A stretch of DNA of 64,000 bases from CADEED01 sp963839685 (GCA_963839685.1 CAWIVS010000001.1:186001-250000), one strand, 5' to 3'; shown: positions 18,399 to 26,886, counted from the first letter of the stretch. Program-made: numbers and translations. The notes: a model not told the origin generated them from the letters alone.

Positions 18399-19939
18399 AG
18401 GCGCTGCAATCCGTTTTTACTGATGTAGTCGATGAGGTCACGATTGGATGGCAGTGCCCCGAGCATCTTGCGAGTGAGCTGCGCCGCCTCGCGGAAATAC
18501 TCGTCGGCGCGATCGGCATCGTCTCCACGTCGCGAGAAACCTTCCGGCTCCGGCCGGAATCCCATGCCGTAGAGCACGTACTGGTAGCTGGCCGACGGGA
18601 ACACCTCCTCCACCCGGTGCAAATCGTAGCGCGAAGGCGGCTGGTGCCGCCAAAGCGCGAGAAGTTCGCGCAGCCGGTCGGGAATTGACCCAGGCCGGCG
18701 GTTATCCAGCCAGAAATCACTGTCTTCGCGCCGGCTCAGCAGGTAGTGCAGCTTCAGGAAATCGATGACCCGCTCCCAACGATAGGTAAAAAAGTCATTG
18801 AATCGCCGGGCGACGATGTCCATGGATTCCCGCGTGGCCGGCATCTCGTCGCTCAACATGGCGGCGGAGAGCTCCACCAGCGCCAGCGCCGAGGCCTCCA
18901 GCGGTTCGATGAAGCCCGCGGAGAGCCCGATGGCGACACAGTTGCGGTGCCAGAATTCGCGTCGATAACCGGGCTGGAACGTGAGCTTGCGCGGCGAGGA
19001 TTCCGGCCGCCGTCCGGTGGTGCGTTCCAGGTAGTCCGCGAACACGCGCTCGGCGTCATCAGCACTGCTGTGCGCGCTCGAGAACACGTACCCGATACCG
19101 CGCCGCGTCGGCAATCCGATGTCCCAGATCCAGCCGCCCGCCTGCGCGGTGGAGATGGTGTGCGACGCGATGGGCGCGCGCTCGTCAGCGTAAGGCACTT
19201 GCAACGCCAGTGCCGTGTCGTTGAACAGCACATGTTGCTGCGAAACGAACGGCACGCCGTAATAGTCACCTAACAACCAGGAATTGAGGCCGGTGCAGTC
19301 GACGAACAGGTCGCCTTCGATGCGACCGTTGTTGCGCGTCTGGAGCGCGGCGATGTCGCCGTTGGCAGCCGACACGATGGCCGTCATGTGGTCGGACACG
19401 TGGCGCACGCCGAGATTCGCGACGCAGTGGTCGCGCAGGAAGAGGCCAAACTTGCCGGCATCCAGGTGGTAGGCGTAGTTGGCCACCGCGGCGTACTCGG
19501 GCGTCGCGGCCTGCTTGGGCGCCTTGCCCTGCGCGCACAGGTGCGGCTGGAAGCTCACCAGGTCCGCAAACGGTGTGCTGGCGTGTCGCTTGAGCCAGCC
19601 GGCGACCAGGTTGGTCTCGGTGTACCCCTGCGGCACGACGAAGGGATGGAAGTAATAGTCGTGCTCGCGGCCGTCCACCCAGCGCTCGAACTTCGAGCCC
19701 TGCTTGAAAGAGGCGTCGCACTGGCGGATGAACTCCGATTCGCTCACGCCTATCTTCCGCAGCGTGTCGCGCATGGTGGGCCAGGTGCCCTCGCCCACGC
19801 CGATGGGGCTGACGTCGGGGGACTCGAGCAGCGTCACTGCGAGGCCCTGGCCCTCGCGCACTCGATGCTCTGCCGCGATGACGCCGGCGGTCAGCCATCC
19901 GGCCGATCCTCCACCGACGATCACCAGTCGTTTGACCAT
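18395..19939 (-). CDS. Flavin-dependent (tryptophan-type) halogenase 2
   Basis: Second halogenase-like protein, 514 residues, clearly diverged from the first. The flavin motif GGGSAGW (residues 9-15), the catalytic Lys at about residue 79 in ASFKQGSKFERW, and FIEPLEAS are kept. The halogenase hallmark is altered: it reads WIWDIGLP, with Gly where WxWxIP has Pro. The protein is followed directly by sapC and preceded by a terminator-like hairpin. It may be an active halogenase with a different acceptor or a flavoprotein that has changed chemistry. Confidence 0.87.
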   Translation of the reverse strand: MVKRLVIVGGGSAGWLTAGVIAAEHRVREGQGLAVTLLESPDVSPIGVGEGTWPTMRDTLRKIGVSESEFIRQCDASFKQGSKFERWVDGREHDYYFHPFVVPQGYTETNLVAGWLKRHASTPFADLVSFQPHLCAQGKAPKQAATPEYAAVANYAYHLDAGKFGLFLRDHCVANLGVRHVSDHMTAIVSAANGDIAALQTRNNGRIEGDLFVDCTGLNSWLLGDYYGVPFVSQQHVLFNDTALALQVPYADERAPIASHTISTAQAGGWIWDIGLPTRRGIGYVFSSAHSSADDAERVFADYLERTTGRRPESSPRKLTFQPGYRREFWHRNCVAIGLSAGFIEPLEASALALVELSAAMLSDEMPATRESMDIVARRFNDFFTYRWERVIDFLKLHYLLSRREDSDFWLDNRRPGSIPDRLRELLALWRHQPPSRYDLHRVEEVFPSASYQYVLYGMGFRPEPEGFSRRGDDADRADEYFREAAQLTRKMLGALPSNRDLIDYISKNGLQRL

Positions 19940-19951
19940 GTCGCTCCTGCT

Positions 19952-19984
19952 AAAAAAGGAAAAGCCGCTGCATTACAGCGGCTT
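19952..19984 (-). terminator. Attenuating terminator between TonB receptor and halogenase 2
   Basis: On the minus strand a 9-bp perfect stem (AAGCCGCTG/CAGCGGCTT, 5-base loop) is followed by TTCCTTTTTT. It lies 43 bases behind the receptor stop and 12 bases before the halogenase start. A second hairpin without T-run (GCAACTTC/GAAGTTGC, 20000-20020) precedes it. The arrangement should give many receptor transcripts and fewer operon-length ones. Confidence 0.8.
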
Positions 19985-20026
19985 CTCCCAGCGTACGGCA
20001 ACTTCAGGGGGAAGTTGCTGTGCAGC

Positions 20027-23026
20027 CTAGCGCCCGAACGTGTATCGGGCTCCGAGCATGTACCGGACACCCGTCTGGGTCACGAACAACGCCTGATTGT
20101 CGGCTCTGCCGTGCAGACGCTGGATCTCATCCGTGAGATTGATGGCCTCGATCTGGAACGACAGGTTGTCCGTGGGCGAGTAGCTGGCGTTCAGGTCCAG
20201 CTGTCCGTACGGCTCGGTGTACACCGGGTTCGGCAGTCCCGTACCGTCGAAGCGACCGGTCAGGAACTCGTCACGCCAGTTGTACGCCGCGCGCACCGCC
20301 CACTTGTTCTTCTCGAAGAAGGCCACGACGTTGTACGAGTCGGACAGACCTTCGAGCGCGAACTGGTCGCCCCGATTCTGGTTGTCGTAGGTCAGGTCCG
20401 AATCGACCAGCGTGACGTTGGCGTACACACCAAAGCCGCTGTCGCCGAACATGTGCTGCACCGCCAGTTCCCAGCCATCGAGCTCGGCGCTCCTCTGGTT
20501 CGCCGGAACGGTGATGTCAAACGTCGCAATCGGATCACCCGGTTGACCGGCGATGATGCCAAGGCGATTGCCATTCGCGTCCACACCCTGCGCCGTCACA
20601 CCAGGATCGCCGGCGTGATTGTCGAAGATGAAGTTGCGAATGCAGGTGAGATCGCCCGAACCGCAACCGCTGGCAACCGCCTCGTCGAAGTACGCGCCCT
20701 GCCCCGGATGCGGCAGATCGAAGGGCGTTTCAGTAATGGTGGAGATGCCAACGTAATTGTCGATGTCCTTCTTGAAGTAGCCCACCGACAGGTAGCTGCC
20801 CTCGTCGTAGTACCACTCGAACGACAGGTCATAGTTCTTCGACTCGAGAGGTTTCAGACTCGGATTGCCCTGCGCGCCCGAGCCGCCGTTGATGCGCGCG
20901 AGCTGGCCCAGGGTCTGTCCACCCTGGATGTCGCCCCAACCCGGACGGCCGATGGATTCGCCGTATGACAGGCGCACTTTCATGTCGTCGCGCACGTCAA
21001 AGGCAAAATCAGCGCTCGGCAGCACGTAGTCGTACTCGCCATCCAGCGTGGTGAAGCCTGGTGACGAGAAGATCACCGAGAACTCGTTGTTGGCCACCCA
21101 GTTGATGCCCGTGGCCGTCGGCACGAGCGCGCTCGAGGTGACTTCGGTCTTCTCATAACGCAGACCCAGGGCCATCTCGATCGGAATCTTCGTGTCCCAG
21201 TTATGCACGTACTGGACGTAGGCGCTGTTCGAATCCTCCTTGGTGCGCCGGTCGGTGGTGAAATCCGGCGACGCCTGGTACATCTCAGGCGCTGCGGCAA
21301 CAGTGGCGGTACTGGCAGTCGCCGCCAGCTGGCGCATCGTCTCGAAGTCCCAGGTAAAGAACTCGTTGAACAGGTTCGGATTGCTGCTGCCGCTGATGTT
21401 GTCGAAGTAGGGGCGCACGGTGTCGTGTCTCCACACATCGTCCGGATAGTCGCCCAGGTCACCTACGCCACCCCACGAGTCGCGCTGTACGTTGGAGAAC
21501 GCCGAGCGATTGTTGACCTCGGTCATTGCCACGCCGAAATCGAGGCGTGACGCTTCGGTGAAGTCGAAGTGACCGTCCAGTCTGCCCTGCTGGATTTCCG
21601 CCAGCATGTAGCTGTTACGGAAGCTCGAGCCCGTGACCAGCATTTGCGCGGCGTCGATGCCGGTCTGACCGGCTGGCAACACCACGCTCATGACGGGGAA
21701 GTCGGCGCTGAAATCGGCCGTCGTCGTGCCGCGATAGAAGCCGGCCGCACCCAGGACCGCGTTCGAGCCGTACGGGCTGTCCGAGCCCGACTCCGCCGAC
21801 GAGTCATGGAAGTCGAGCGCGAAGCCGAGGCGATCGGTCACCTCCCAGTTGAGATTGAAGCCCAATGACTCGTTCTCATTCTTGGTGGCGAACTTCGCGC
21901 CGCCCATCGACAGGTCGGCAAATCCCGGCCCGTTGATCGTCTCGGAGTACAGGATCGGCGCGGCCACGGGGCCGTCCGTCCAGCTCGTCACCGACGGACC
22001 GAAGTTGAACCACACCGACAACTCGTTGCGCTGCTGCGCCACCTTGTTCTCGGAATAGGTGTAGTCGAGGGTCGCGGTGAGCGCGTCAACCGGCTGGAAC
22101 TGCAACGTCAGCTGGCCGTTGGTGCGCTTGCGCTCGATACCGTTCACGCTGTAGCCGAGGTTCTGCGGCACGGAATACGTGTCGCCGGCGTCGGGACGAT
22201 TGGTGATGTTTTCGGAACCCGGGTTGCCAGGCTGCGGAATCGTGCCCCAGTTGTTCTCGTCGCCTGCAAACGGACGCCAGCCGTTACCGACCGCTGCCTG
22301 GTTGAAGCCGAGATCGCGCTCCTGGTAGCTGGCCGACAGCGCGACGCCAAACTTTCCGTCCGCGAACGTGTTGCTGAAGATGCCCGAGATCTCGGGCGTG
22401 AACGAATCCCCCTGCAGGGCGCTCGGCAGGTTGTCGGACGAGGTGTCGTTGACGGCCTTGACGCCGATGCTGGTGTGCAGACCCGGCGCGTTGAGAGGAC
22501 GCGAGGTCTTGATGTTGATGGATGCTCCGATGCCGCCGGTCGGCGTCTCGGAACGGCTGGTCTTGTAGACCTCAACCGCGGCGATCGCTTCGGAGGCGAG
22601 ATTCGCGAAGTCGAACGAGCGCGAGTTCGAAGCCCCCGTGTCCTGGAGGCTCGAGCCCGGCATCTGCCGGCCATTGAGCAGCACCAGGTTGAAATCCGGC
22701 CCGACACCACGAACCGTGACGCGTGAACCTTCGCCGATCGAGCGATCGATCGACACGCCGCTGATGCGCTGCAGCGATTCCGCGAGATTGGTGTCCGGGA
22801 ACTTGCCGATATCTTCGGCAACGATTCCGTCCACTACGCCCTGCGCATCGCGCTTGAGCCGCATGGAAGATTCGAGCGAGCTGCGGATACCGGTGACGAC
22901 GATCTCATCGAGATTGGTAGCTTCCTGCTCCGCCGCCTGCGTCAACGTGGACCCCAGGACCGTGGAGCCGAGAATCAGAGATATCGCCTGTGCAACAGGC
23001 CTGCGATTGAATGCGCGCGTTTTCAT
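20027..23026 (-). CDS. TonB-dependent receptor (TonB-Xanth-Caul type)
   Basis: Outer-membrane active transporter of 999 residues. It has a signal peptide ending near TQAAEQ, a TonB box (DEIVVTGIR, about residues 41-49), a plug domain (VVDGIVAEDIGKFPDTNLAE; VTVRGVGPDFNLVLLNGR), and a 22-strand type barrel ending in the C-terminal aromatic motif YTFGR. This subgroup typically takes up oligosaccharides. A strong ribosome site (AGAGGGGG) precedes the ATG, and a LacI-type operator lies 19 bases upstream of the start. It is the first gene of the seven-gene operon and is divergent from the secreted GH16 glucanase, so beta-glucan oligosaccharides are the likely cargo. Confidence 0.92.
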   Translation of the reverse strand: MKTRAFNRRPVAQAISLILGSTVLGSTLTQAAEQEATNLDEIVVTGIRSSLESSMRLKRDAQGVVDGIVAEDIGKFPDTNLAESLQRISGVSIDRSIGEGSRVTVRGVGPDFNLVLLNGRQMPGSSLQDTGASNSRSFDFANLASEAIAAVEVYKTSRSETPTGGIGASINIKTSRPLNAPGLHTSIGVKAVNDTSSDNLPSALQGDSFTPEISGIFSNTFADGKFGVALSASYQERDLGFNQAAVGNGWRPFAGDENNWGTIPQPGNPGSENITNRPDAGDTYSVPQNLGYSVNGIERKRTNGQLTLQFQPVDALTATLDYTYSENKVAQQRNELSVWFNFGPSVTSWTDGPVAAPILYSETINGPGFADLSMGGAKFATKNENESLGFNLNWEVTDRLGFALDFHDSSAESGSDSPYGSNAVLGAAGFYRGTTTADFSADFPVMSVVLPAGQTGIDAAQMLVTGSSFRNSYMLAEIQQGRLDGHFDFTEASRLDFGVAMTEVNNRSAFSNVQRDSWGGVGDLGDYPDDVWRHDTVRPYFDNISGSSNPNLFNEFFTWDFETMRQLAATASTATVAAAPEMYQASPDFTTDRRTKEDSNSAYVQYVHNWDTKIPIEMALGLRYEKTEVTSSALVPTATGINWVANNEFSVIFSSPGFTTLDGEYDYVLPSADFAFDVRDDMKVRLSYGESIGRPGWGDIQGGQTLGQLARINGGSGAQGNPSLKPLESKNYDLSFEWYYDEGSYLSVGYFKKDIDNYVGISTITETPFDLPHPGQGAYFDEAVASGCGSGDLTCIRNFIFDNHAGDPGVTAQGVDANGNRLGIIAGQPGDPIATFDITVPANQRSAELDGWELAVQHMFGDSGFGVYANVTLVDSDLTYDNQNRGDQFALEGLSDSYNVVAFFEKNKWAVRAAYNWRDEFLTGRFDGTGLPNPVYTEPYGQLDLNASYSPTDNLSFQIEAINLTDEIQRLHGRADNQALFVTQTGVRYMLGARYTFGR

Positions 23027-23045
23027 GTTCCCCCTCTGAAATAAA

Positions 23046-23059
23046 TGTAAGCGCTTACA
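23046..23059. promoter_or_regulatory. LacI-family operator palindrome
   Basis: Perfect 14-bp palindrome TGTAAGCGCTTACA with the central CG step typical of LacI-family operators. It sits between the divergent TonB receptor (start 23026) and GH16 gene (start about 23150), just upstream of the receptor's ribosome site, where bound repressor would block transcription. The lacI gene of the same operon is the obvious candidate ligand. Confidence 0.8.
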
Positions 23060-23149
23060 ATTTTTACGCTAGCATGCTCGGCGCGCTCACGGCAAGCACA
23101 CTGAACATGGCCCAGCATCTTGTCCTGTATGTCGTCGCAGATGTCTCGA

Positions 23150-24085
23150 ATGAGTAGCGCTTTCATGCCGAAATTTTGGGTTTTTCGCGGTCGCGCGCCC
23201 CTGGTAGCGCTAGCAGCCGCACTGCTCTCGTCGGCTTGCGGAGGTGAAGGCACCGGCAGTCCCCCTGTCTCCTCACCGACGCCTCCGCAGCCGACGGGTC
23301 CTGGCACCCCGGGCATCAACGAAGCGGGCGGTATTCCGGCCGGATATCGCCTGGTCTGGGCCGATGAATTCGACGTCGCCGGGCTGCCCGACGCAGCCAA
23401 GTGGAGCTACGACATCGAGCGCAACGTCGCCGGCTGGTACAACAACGAACTGCAGTATTACGGCAACGCACGCCTCGAGAATTCGAAGGTCGAGGGCGGC
23501 ATGCTGGTCATCACGGCGCGCCGCGAGGACCTGTCTGCTGTCGGCCTGCCCGACTGGGGCGGCCAGCGATATTCCTCCGCGCGCCTCATCACGCGCGACA
23601 AGGCGAACTGGACCTACGGCTTCATCGAGGTGCGCGCCAAACTACCCTGCGGCGTCGGCACCTGGCCGGCGATCTGGACATTGTCGACACCGCCGCAGAC
23701 GCGCTGGCCCGACGACGGCGAGATCGACATCATGGAACACGTGGGATTCGACCCCGGCGTGGTGCACGGCACGGTGCACACCGGCGCTTACAACCACACG
23801 CGTGGCAACCAGCGCAGCGCCACCACCAACCAGGCCGACGCCTGCACGACATTTCATCGCTACCAGCTGCACTGGACCGCGTCGCGCATCACCGTCGGCG
23901 TCGACGATCGCTACTACTACCAGTATTCGAACGACAACTCCGGCAATGCCGAGTGGCCTTTCGACAGCCCGCAGTTCCTGATCCTCAACGTCGCCGTCGG
24001 TGGCGACTGGGGCGGTCAGCAGGGCGTCAATGACGCCATCTTCCCGGTGCGCATGGAAGTCGACTACGTACGCGTCTACCAGTAG
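23150..24085 (+). CDS. Secreted GH16 beta-glucanase lipoprotein
   Basis: Glycoside hydrolase family 16 enzyme of about 311 residues that cleaves beta-1,3- or mixed-linked glucans. A lipoprotein signal (LVALAAALLSSAC) and a Pro/Gly/Thr-rich linker precede the catalytic domain. The active-site motif GEIDIMEHVG contains the nucleophile and acid/base Glu with the central Asp, and VWADEFDVAGLPDAAKW and the C-terminal MEVDYVRVYQ are typical of laminarinase-like members. ATG codons at 23150 and 23165 are both possible starts. It is divergent from the TonB receptor and shares the operator region, so it would release the oligosaccharides that the receptor imports. Confidence 0.9.
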   Translation: MSSAFMPKFWVFRGRAPLVALAAALLSSACGGEGTGSPPVSSPTPPQPTGPGTPGINEAGGIPAGYRLVWADEFDVAGLPDAAKWSYDIERNVAGWYNNELQYYGNARLENSKVEGGMLVITARREDLSAVGLPDWGGQRYSSARLITRDKANWTYGFIEVRAKLPCGVGTWPAIWTLSTPPQTRWPDDGEIDIMEHVGFDPGVVHGTVHTGAYNHTRGNQRSATTNQADACTTFHRYQLHWTASRITVGVDDRYYYQYSNDNSGNAEWPFDSPQFLILNVAVGGDWGGQQGVNDAIFPVRMEVDYVRVYQ

Positions 24086-24096
24086 GGATTATTATT

Positions 24097-24114
24097 GGCG
24101 GGTGATTACCCGCC
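24097..24114 (+). terminator. Possible terminator behind the GH16 gene
   Basis: Perfect 7-bp stem GGCGGGT/ACCCGCC with a GATT loop, 11 bases behind the GH16 stop. There is no good T-run after it (TTCGCG), so it may only be an mRNA 3'-end stabiliser. The remaining 120 bases up to the next gene hold no visible feature. Confidence 0.4.
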
Positions 24115-24233
24115 TTCGCGCCGCACTGCGAAAAAACAGATCTCTCCCCGCCAGACCCCTGCTCGGAGCGGCACCTCGTGCTCTTTTGCGAATTCGCGCA
24201 GGAGCGGGGCGGCGGGTCACGTCTAACGGCGTC

Positions 24234-24698
24234 ATGCTTTCGACCTTCCGGCTGACAGTGGTTGGCGCCGTCGTCGCCATGTTCAGCTGCGCCGCGGCCA
24301 TGGCTGCCACGCCCGCGCTCGACCTGGCGGCCTATCGAGGCCGTGTGGTGGTGGTCGACTTCTGGGCCTCCTGGTGTAAACCCTGCCGCGCCTCCATTCC
24401 GTGGCTCAATCAGATGCGCAGCCGCTATGGCGCGCAGGGCCTGGTGATCATCGGAGTGAATGTCGATGCCGAACGCGCGGACGCCGATCGATTCCTGCAC
24501 GACATTCCCGCTGAATTCGACGTGATCTACGACCCGCAGGGCACACTCGCCGAGCAGTTCGGTCTGCAGGCCATGCCCAGCTCCTTTGTGTACGACCGCA
24601 GTGGAAAACTCGTGAGAACGAATTACGGTTTTCGCGAAAACCGCCGCCAGGAACACGAAACCGAGCTTGCGAGCCTTCTCTCCGCGAACACACCGTAA
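24234..24698 (+). CDS. TlpA-like thioredoxin-fold protein, exported
   Basis: Periplasmic thiol-disulfide protein of 154 residues. The ATG at 24234 gives a signal peptide (VVGAVVAMFSCAAAMA). The thioredoxin active site WASWCKPC is at about residues 45-52, and the cis-Pro loop reads MPSSFVYD. Its TlpA/ResA-like form suggests a role in keeping periplasmic cysteines reduced. The gene is 16 bases upstream of the DUF4266 lipoprotein, whose mature part ends in a Cys-containing Gly-rich tail, so that protein is a plausible partner. Confidence 0.87.
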   Translation: MLSTFRLTVVGAVVAMFSCAAAMAATPALDLAAYRGRVVVVDFWASWCKPCRASIPWLNQMRSRYGAQGLVIIGVNVDAERADADRFLHDIPAEFDVIYDPQGTLAEQFGLQAMPSSFVYDRSGKLVRTNYGFRENRRQEHETELASLLSANTP

Positions 24699-24714
24699 CG
24701 GTAAAAGAACCACC

Positions 24715-24939
24715 ATGCGCATACGACTCATTGCGATTGTCACCGCTCTCAGCTGCACGGTGTTCTGCGGCTGTACCAATCTCGGCGTGAAACCCTGGGA
24801 ACGCGAAGTGTTGGCGCGGGACGCCATGCAACCCGATGCGAACCGCCTCGATACGGCGCTCGACGATCACATCTATTTCAGCAAGGAAGGTACCAGCGGC
24901 GGACGCGGCTTTGGCGGCGGCGGCTGCGGGTGTAACTGA
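24715..24939 (+). CDS. DUF4266 small lipoprotein
   Basis: Lipoprotein of 74 residues with the signal CTVFCGC and the DUF4266 core VKPWEREVLARDAMQ; it ends in a Gly-rich tail with two Cys (GGGGCGCN). The family almost always sits with DUF3570 and ApbE genes, as here. Its function is not known; the conserved Cys tail could be a cofactor or cross-link site. It is followed after 2 bases by the DUF3570 gene. Confidence 0.85.
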   Translation: MRIRLIAIVTALSCTVFCGCTNLGVKPWEREVLARDAMQPDANRLDTALDDHIYFSKEGTSGGRGFGGGGCGCN

Positions 24940-24941
24940 TC

Positions 24942-26270
24942 ATGGCGGAAAAGGACACACGCATCGGCGGCGCGCTCGCCGCCGCGGCCTGCGGACTGTT
25001 GGGCGCAGCGGCGCCCAAGGCATCGATCGCCGCGGAGCCAGAGCGCAAATGGGATATCGACACCGCACTCCTCTACTACGGCGAGACTGACAATCGCGTG
25101 CAGGACGCGAGCCTGAGCGGTGTGGCCGTCCGCGACTTCGGCGACGAGCGCAAATTGTCGCTGGGCCTGACCATCGACTCGCTGACAGGTGCGTCGCCGA
25201 GCGGCGCCATCGCCGGCGAACAGCCACAGACCTTCACCACTCCGTCCGGCCGCGAGACCTACACCACTGCCGCCGGCGAAATCCCACTCGACAGCAGCTT
25301 CCTCGACACGCGCATAGCAGTCGATGCCGGCTGGTCGCAGCCGTTCGCGCGCCTGTATACGTTCAATGCCGGCCTCGGCATATCGTCCGAATACGACTAC
25401 CAGCACTTCGGCCTGAACGCCGGCGTGACGCGCGACTTCAACCAGCGCAACACGACATTGAGCTTCGCGCTTGCCATGGGCAAGGACAAGGTTAAGCCGG
25501 TGGGCAATGTCCCGATTCCATTCGCTGCCATGAGCGACGTGGTCGGCGATGAAGGAGTTCCGGCGAATCGCGGCGCCGACAGCGAGGACAAGGACGTTCT
25601 CGACGTACTGCTCGGGGTCACGCAGGTGCTTGGCCGCCACACGCTGCTGCGCGTGAACTATTCTTACTCGGATTCCAGCGGCTACCTCACCGATCCTTAC
25701 AAGATTCTCACCGTGGTGGATCCGCTCACCGGAGAGCCCGTGGTCCGTACTCCGCCACCAGGCGTGGAAGGGCCCGGGGGGATCTATCTATTCGAACATC
25801 GCCCGGATTCGCGTACGCGTCAGGGCCTGTATGCCGAGCTGCGCCACGATTTCTCGGGCAAGGTGCTGCAACTCGGCTACCGTTACTCCACCGACGACTG
25901 GGAAATCGATTCGCACACCCTCGAAGCACGATTCCGCTTCCCACTCGGCGAGTCGAACTACCTCGAGCCGCACGTGCGTTACTACTCGCAGTCGGCGGCG
26001 TCGTTCTACAGGTACAGTCTCGCCGACCGCGCACCGTTACCCGGGTTCGCCAGCGCCGATGCGCGGCTCGCGGATCTCGACGGCTACACCGTCGGCCTCA
26101 AGTACGCCCACCACACCTCGGGGGGCAACGAATGGAGCACCCGCCTTGAGTTTTATCGCCAGGAAAGCAAGGTTCCCGTAGAGCAGCTGATCGGAAACCA
26201 GCAGGGGAACTCGCAGGTGCCGGATTTCGACGCGGTCATCCTTCAATTCAGCTATCACTTCAAACTCTGA
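24942..26270 (+). CDS. DUF3570 outer-membrane beta-barrel protein
   Basis: Protein of 442 residues with an N-terminal Ala-rich signal region (LAAAACGLLGAAAPKASIAA) and a long series of amphipathic strands with alternating aromatic residues, ending in FSYHFKL, the classical C-terminal barrel signal. DUF3570 members are predicted outer-membrane proteins without known function. The gene lies between DUF4266 and ApbE, suggesting a surface or electron-transfer complex that receives covalently bound flavin. Confidence 0.85.
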   Translation: MAEKDTRIGGALAAAACGLLGAAAPKASIAAEPERKWDIDTALLYYGETDNRVQDASLSGVAVRDFGDERKLSLGLTIDSLTGASPSGAIAGEQPQTFTTPSGRETYTTAAGEIPLDSSFLDTRIAVDAGWSQPFARLYTFNAGLGISSEYDYQHFGLNAGVTRDFNQRNTTLSFALAMGKDKVKPVGNVPIPFAAMSDVVGDEGVPANRGADSEDKDVLDVLLGVTQVLGRHTLLRVNYSYSDSSGYLTDPYKILTVVDPLTGEPVVRTPPPGVEGPGGIYLFEHRPDSRTRQGLYAELRHDFSGKVLQLGYRYSTDDWEIDSHTLEARFRFPLGESNYLEPHVRYYSQSAASFYRYSLADRAPLPGFASADARLADLDGYTVGLKYAHHTSGGNEWSTRLEFYRQESKVPVEQLIGNQQGNSQVPDFDAVILQFSYHFKL

Positions 26271-26287
26271 ACGCCGCTGGGCTGCGT

Positions 26288-26725
26288 GTGGCGCGGTTCC
26301 GCGCGCTGGGCAGCCCATGCGAAGTGCTCGTGGATTCCCTCCGCGAGCAGCAGGCGCAGGCGGTAGCTAGCGCGGTTGCCGCCTGCGCCTTGCGCCTCGA
26401 CCACAAGTTCAGCCGGTACCGCGAGGACAACATCGTTGCCCGCATCAACGGGGCGGCCGGGCGGCCGATGGAGGTCGACGAAGAAACTGCGCGACTGCTC
26501 GACTTTGCCGAACTCGTCTGGCGCCTGTCGGACGGAAAATTCGACATCACCAGCGGGGTGTTGCGGCGTGCCTGGCAATTCGATGGTGGCACGGGGGTAC
26601 CTGACGCCGACCAGGTGCGTGCGCTGCTGCCGCTGGTAGGATGGTCGCGAGTCCGGTGGCAGCGGCCGGTGCTCACGCTGCTGCCTGGAATGGAGATTGA
26701 TTTTGGCGGTATCGGCAAGGAACCA
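26288..26725 (+). pseudogene. apbE: FAD:protein FMN transferase (ApbE), truncated at the 3' end
   Basis: N-terminal 145 residues or so of ApbE, the Mg-dependent enzyme that attaches FMN to Thr or Ser of exported proteins. RFRALGSPCEV, the FSRYREDNIVARIN stretch, the FDITSGVLRRAW stretch and IDFGGIGKE are all recognisable, but the protein breaks off right after GIGKE, where the family continues with its AVD flavin-binding and catalytic half. The reading frame then runs through antisense sequence of a glycosylase and stops at 26782. As assembled the enzyme cannot work. The start used is a GTG at 26288. Confidence 0.8.
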
Positions 26726-26886
26726 TCGGCCTTGAAAATGGCGGCCATCAACTTCCAGATGGCGTTCTGTGGATGCGCGTAGTACTGCTGCACCTGGAGC
26801 GACTTTCGCCCGGGCAACGTGCCAAGCACCAGCGTGGTGGCATCTCCGCGCGCGATGGGATCGAAACATCGATCGTGCGAGGCCAT
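26726..26886 (-). pseudogene. DNA-deoxyinosine glycosylase, N-terminal fragment
   Basis: About 54 residues of a uracil-DNA-glycosylase-superfamily enzyme that removes hypoxanthine from DNA. The diagnostic N-terminus is clear: LVLGTLPGRKSLQVQQYYAH followed by PQNAIWKLMAAIF. Sequence match ends at the point where the truncated apbE ends, on the opposite strand. The remaining two thirds, including the C-terminal DNA-binding loop, are missing. It starts at the ATG at 26886 and is divergent from uvrA. Confidence 0.75.

Noticed and set aside
19388..20968. 526-codon plus-strand open frame
   Set aside because: It spans the antisense of two unrelated genes and the terminator between them.
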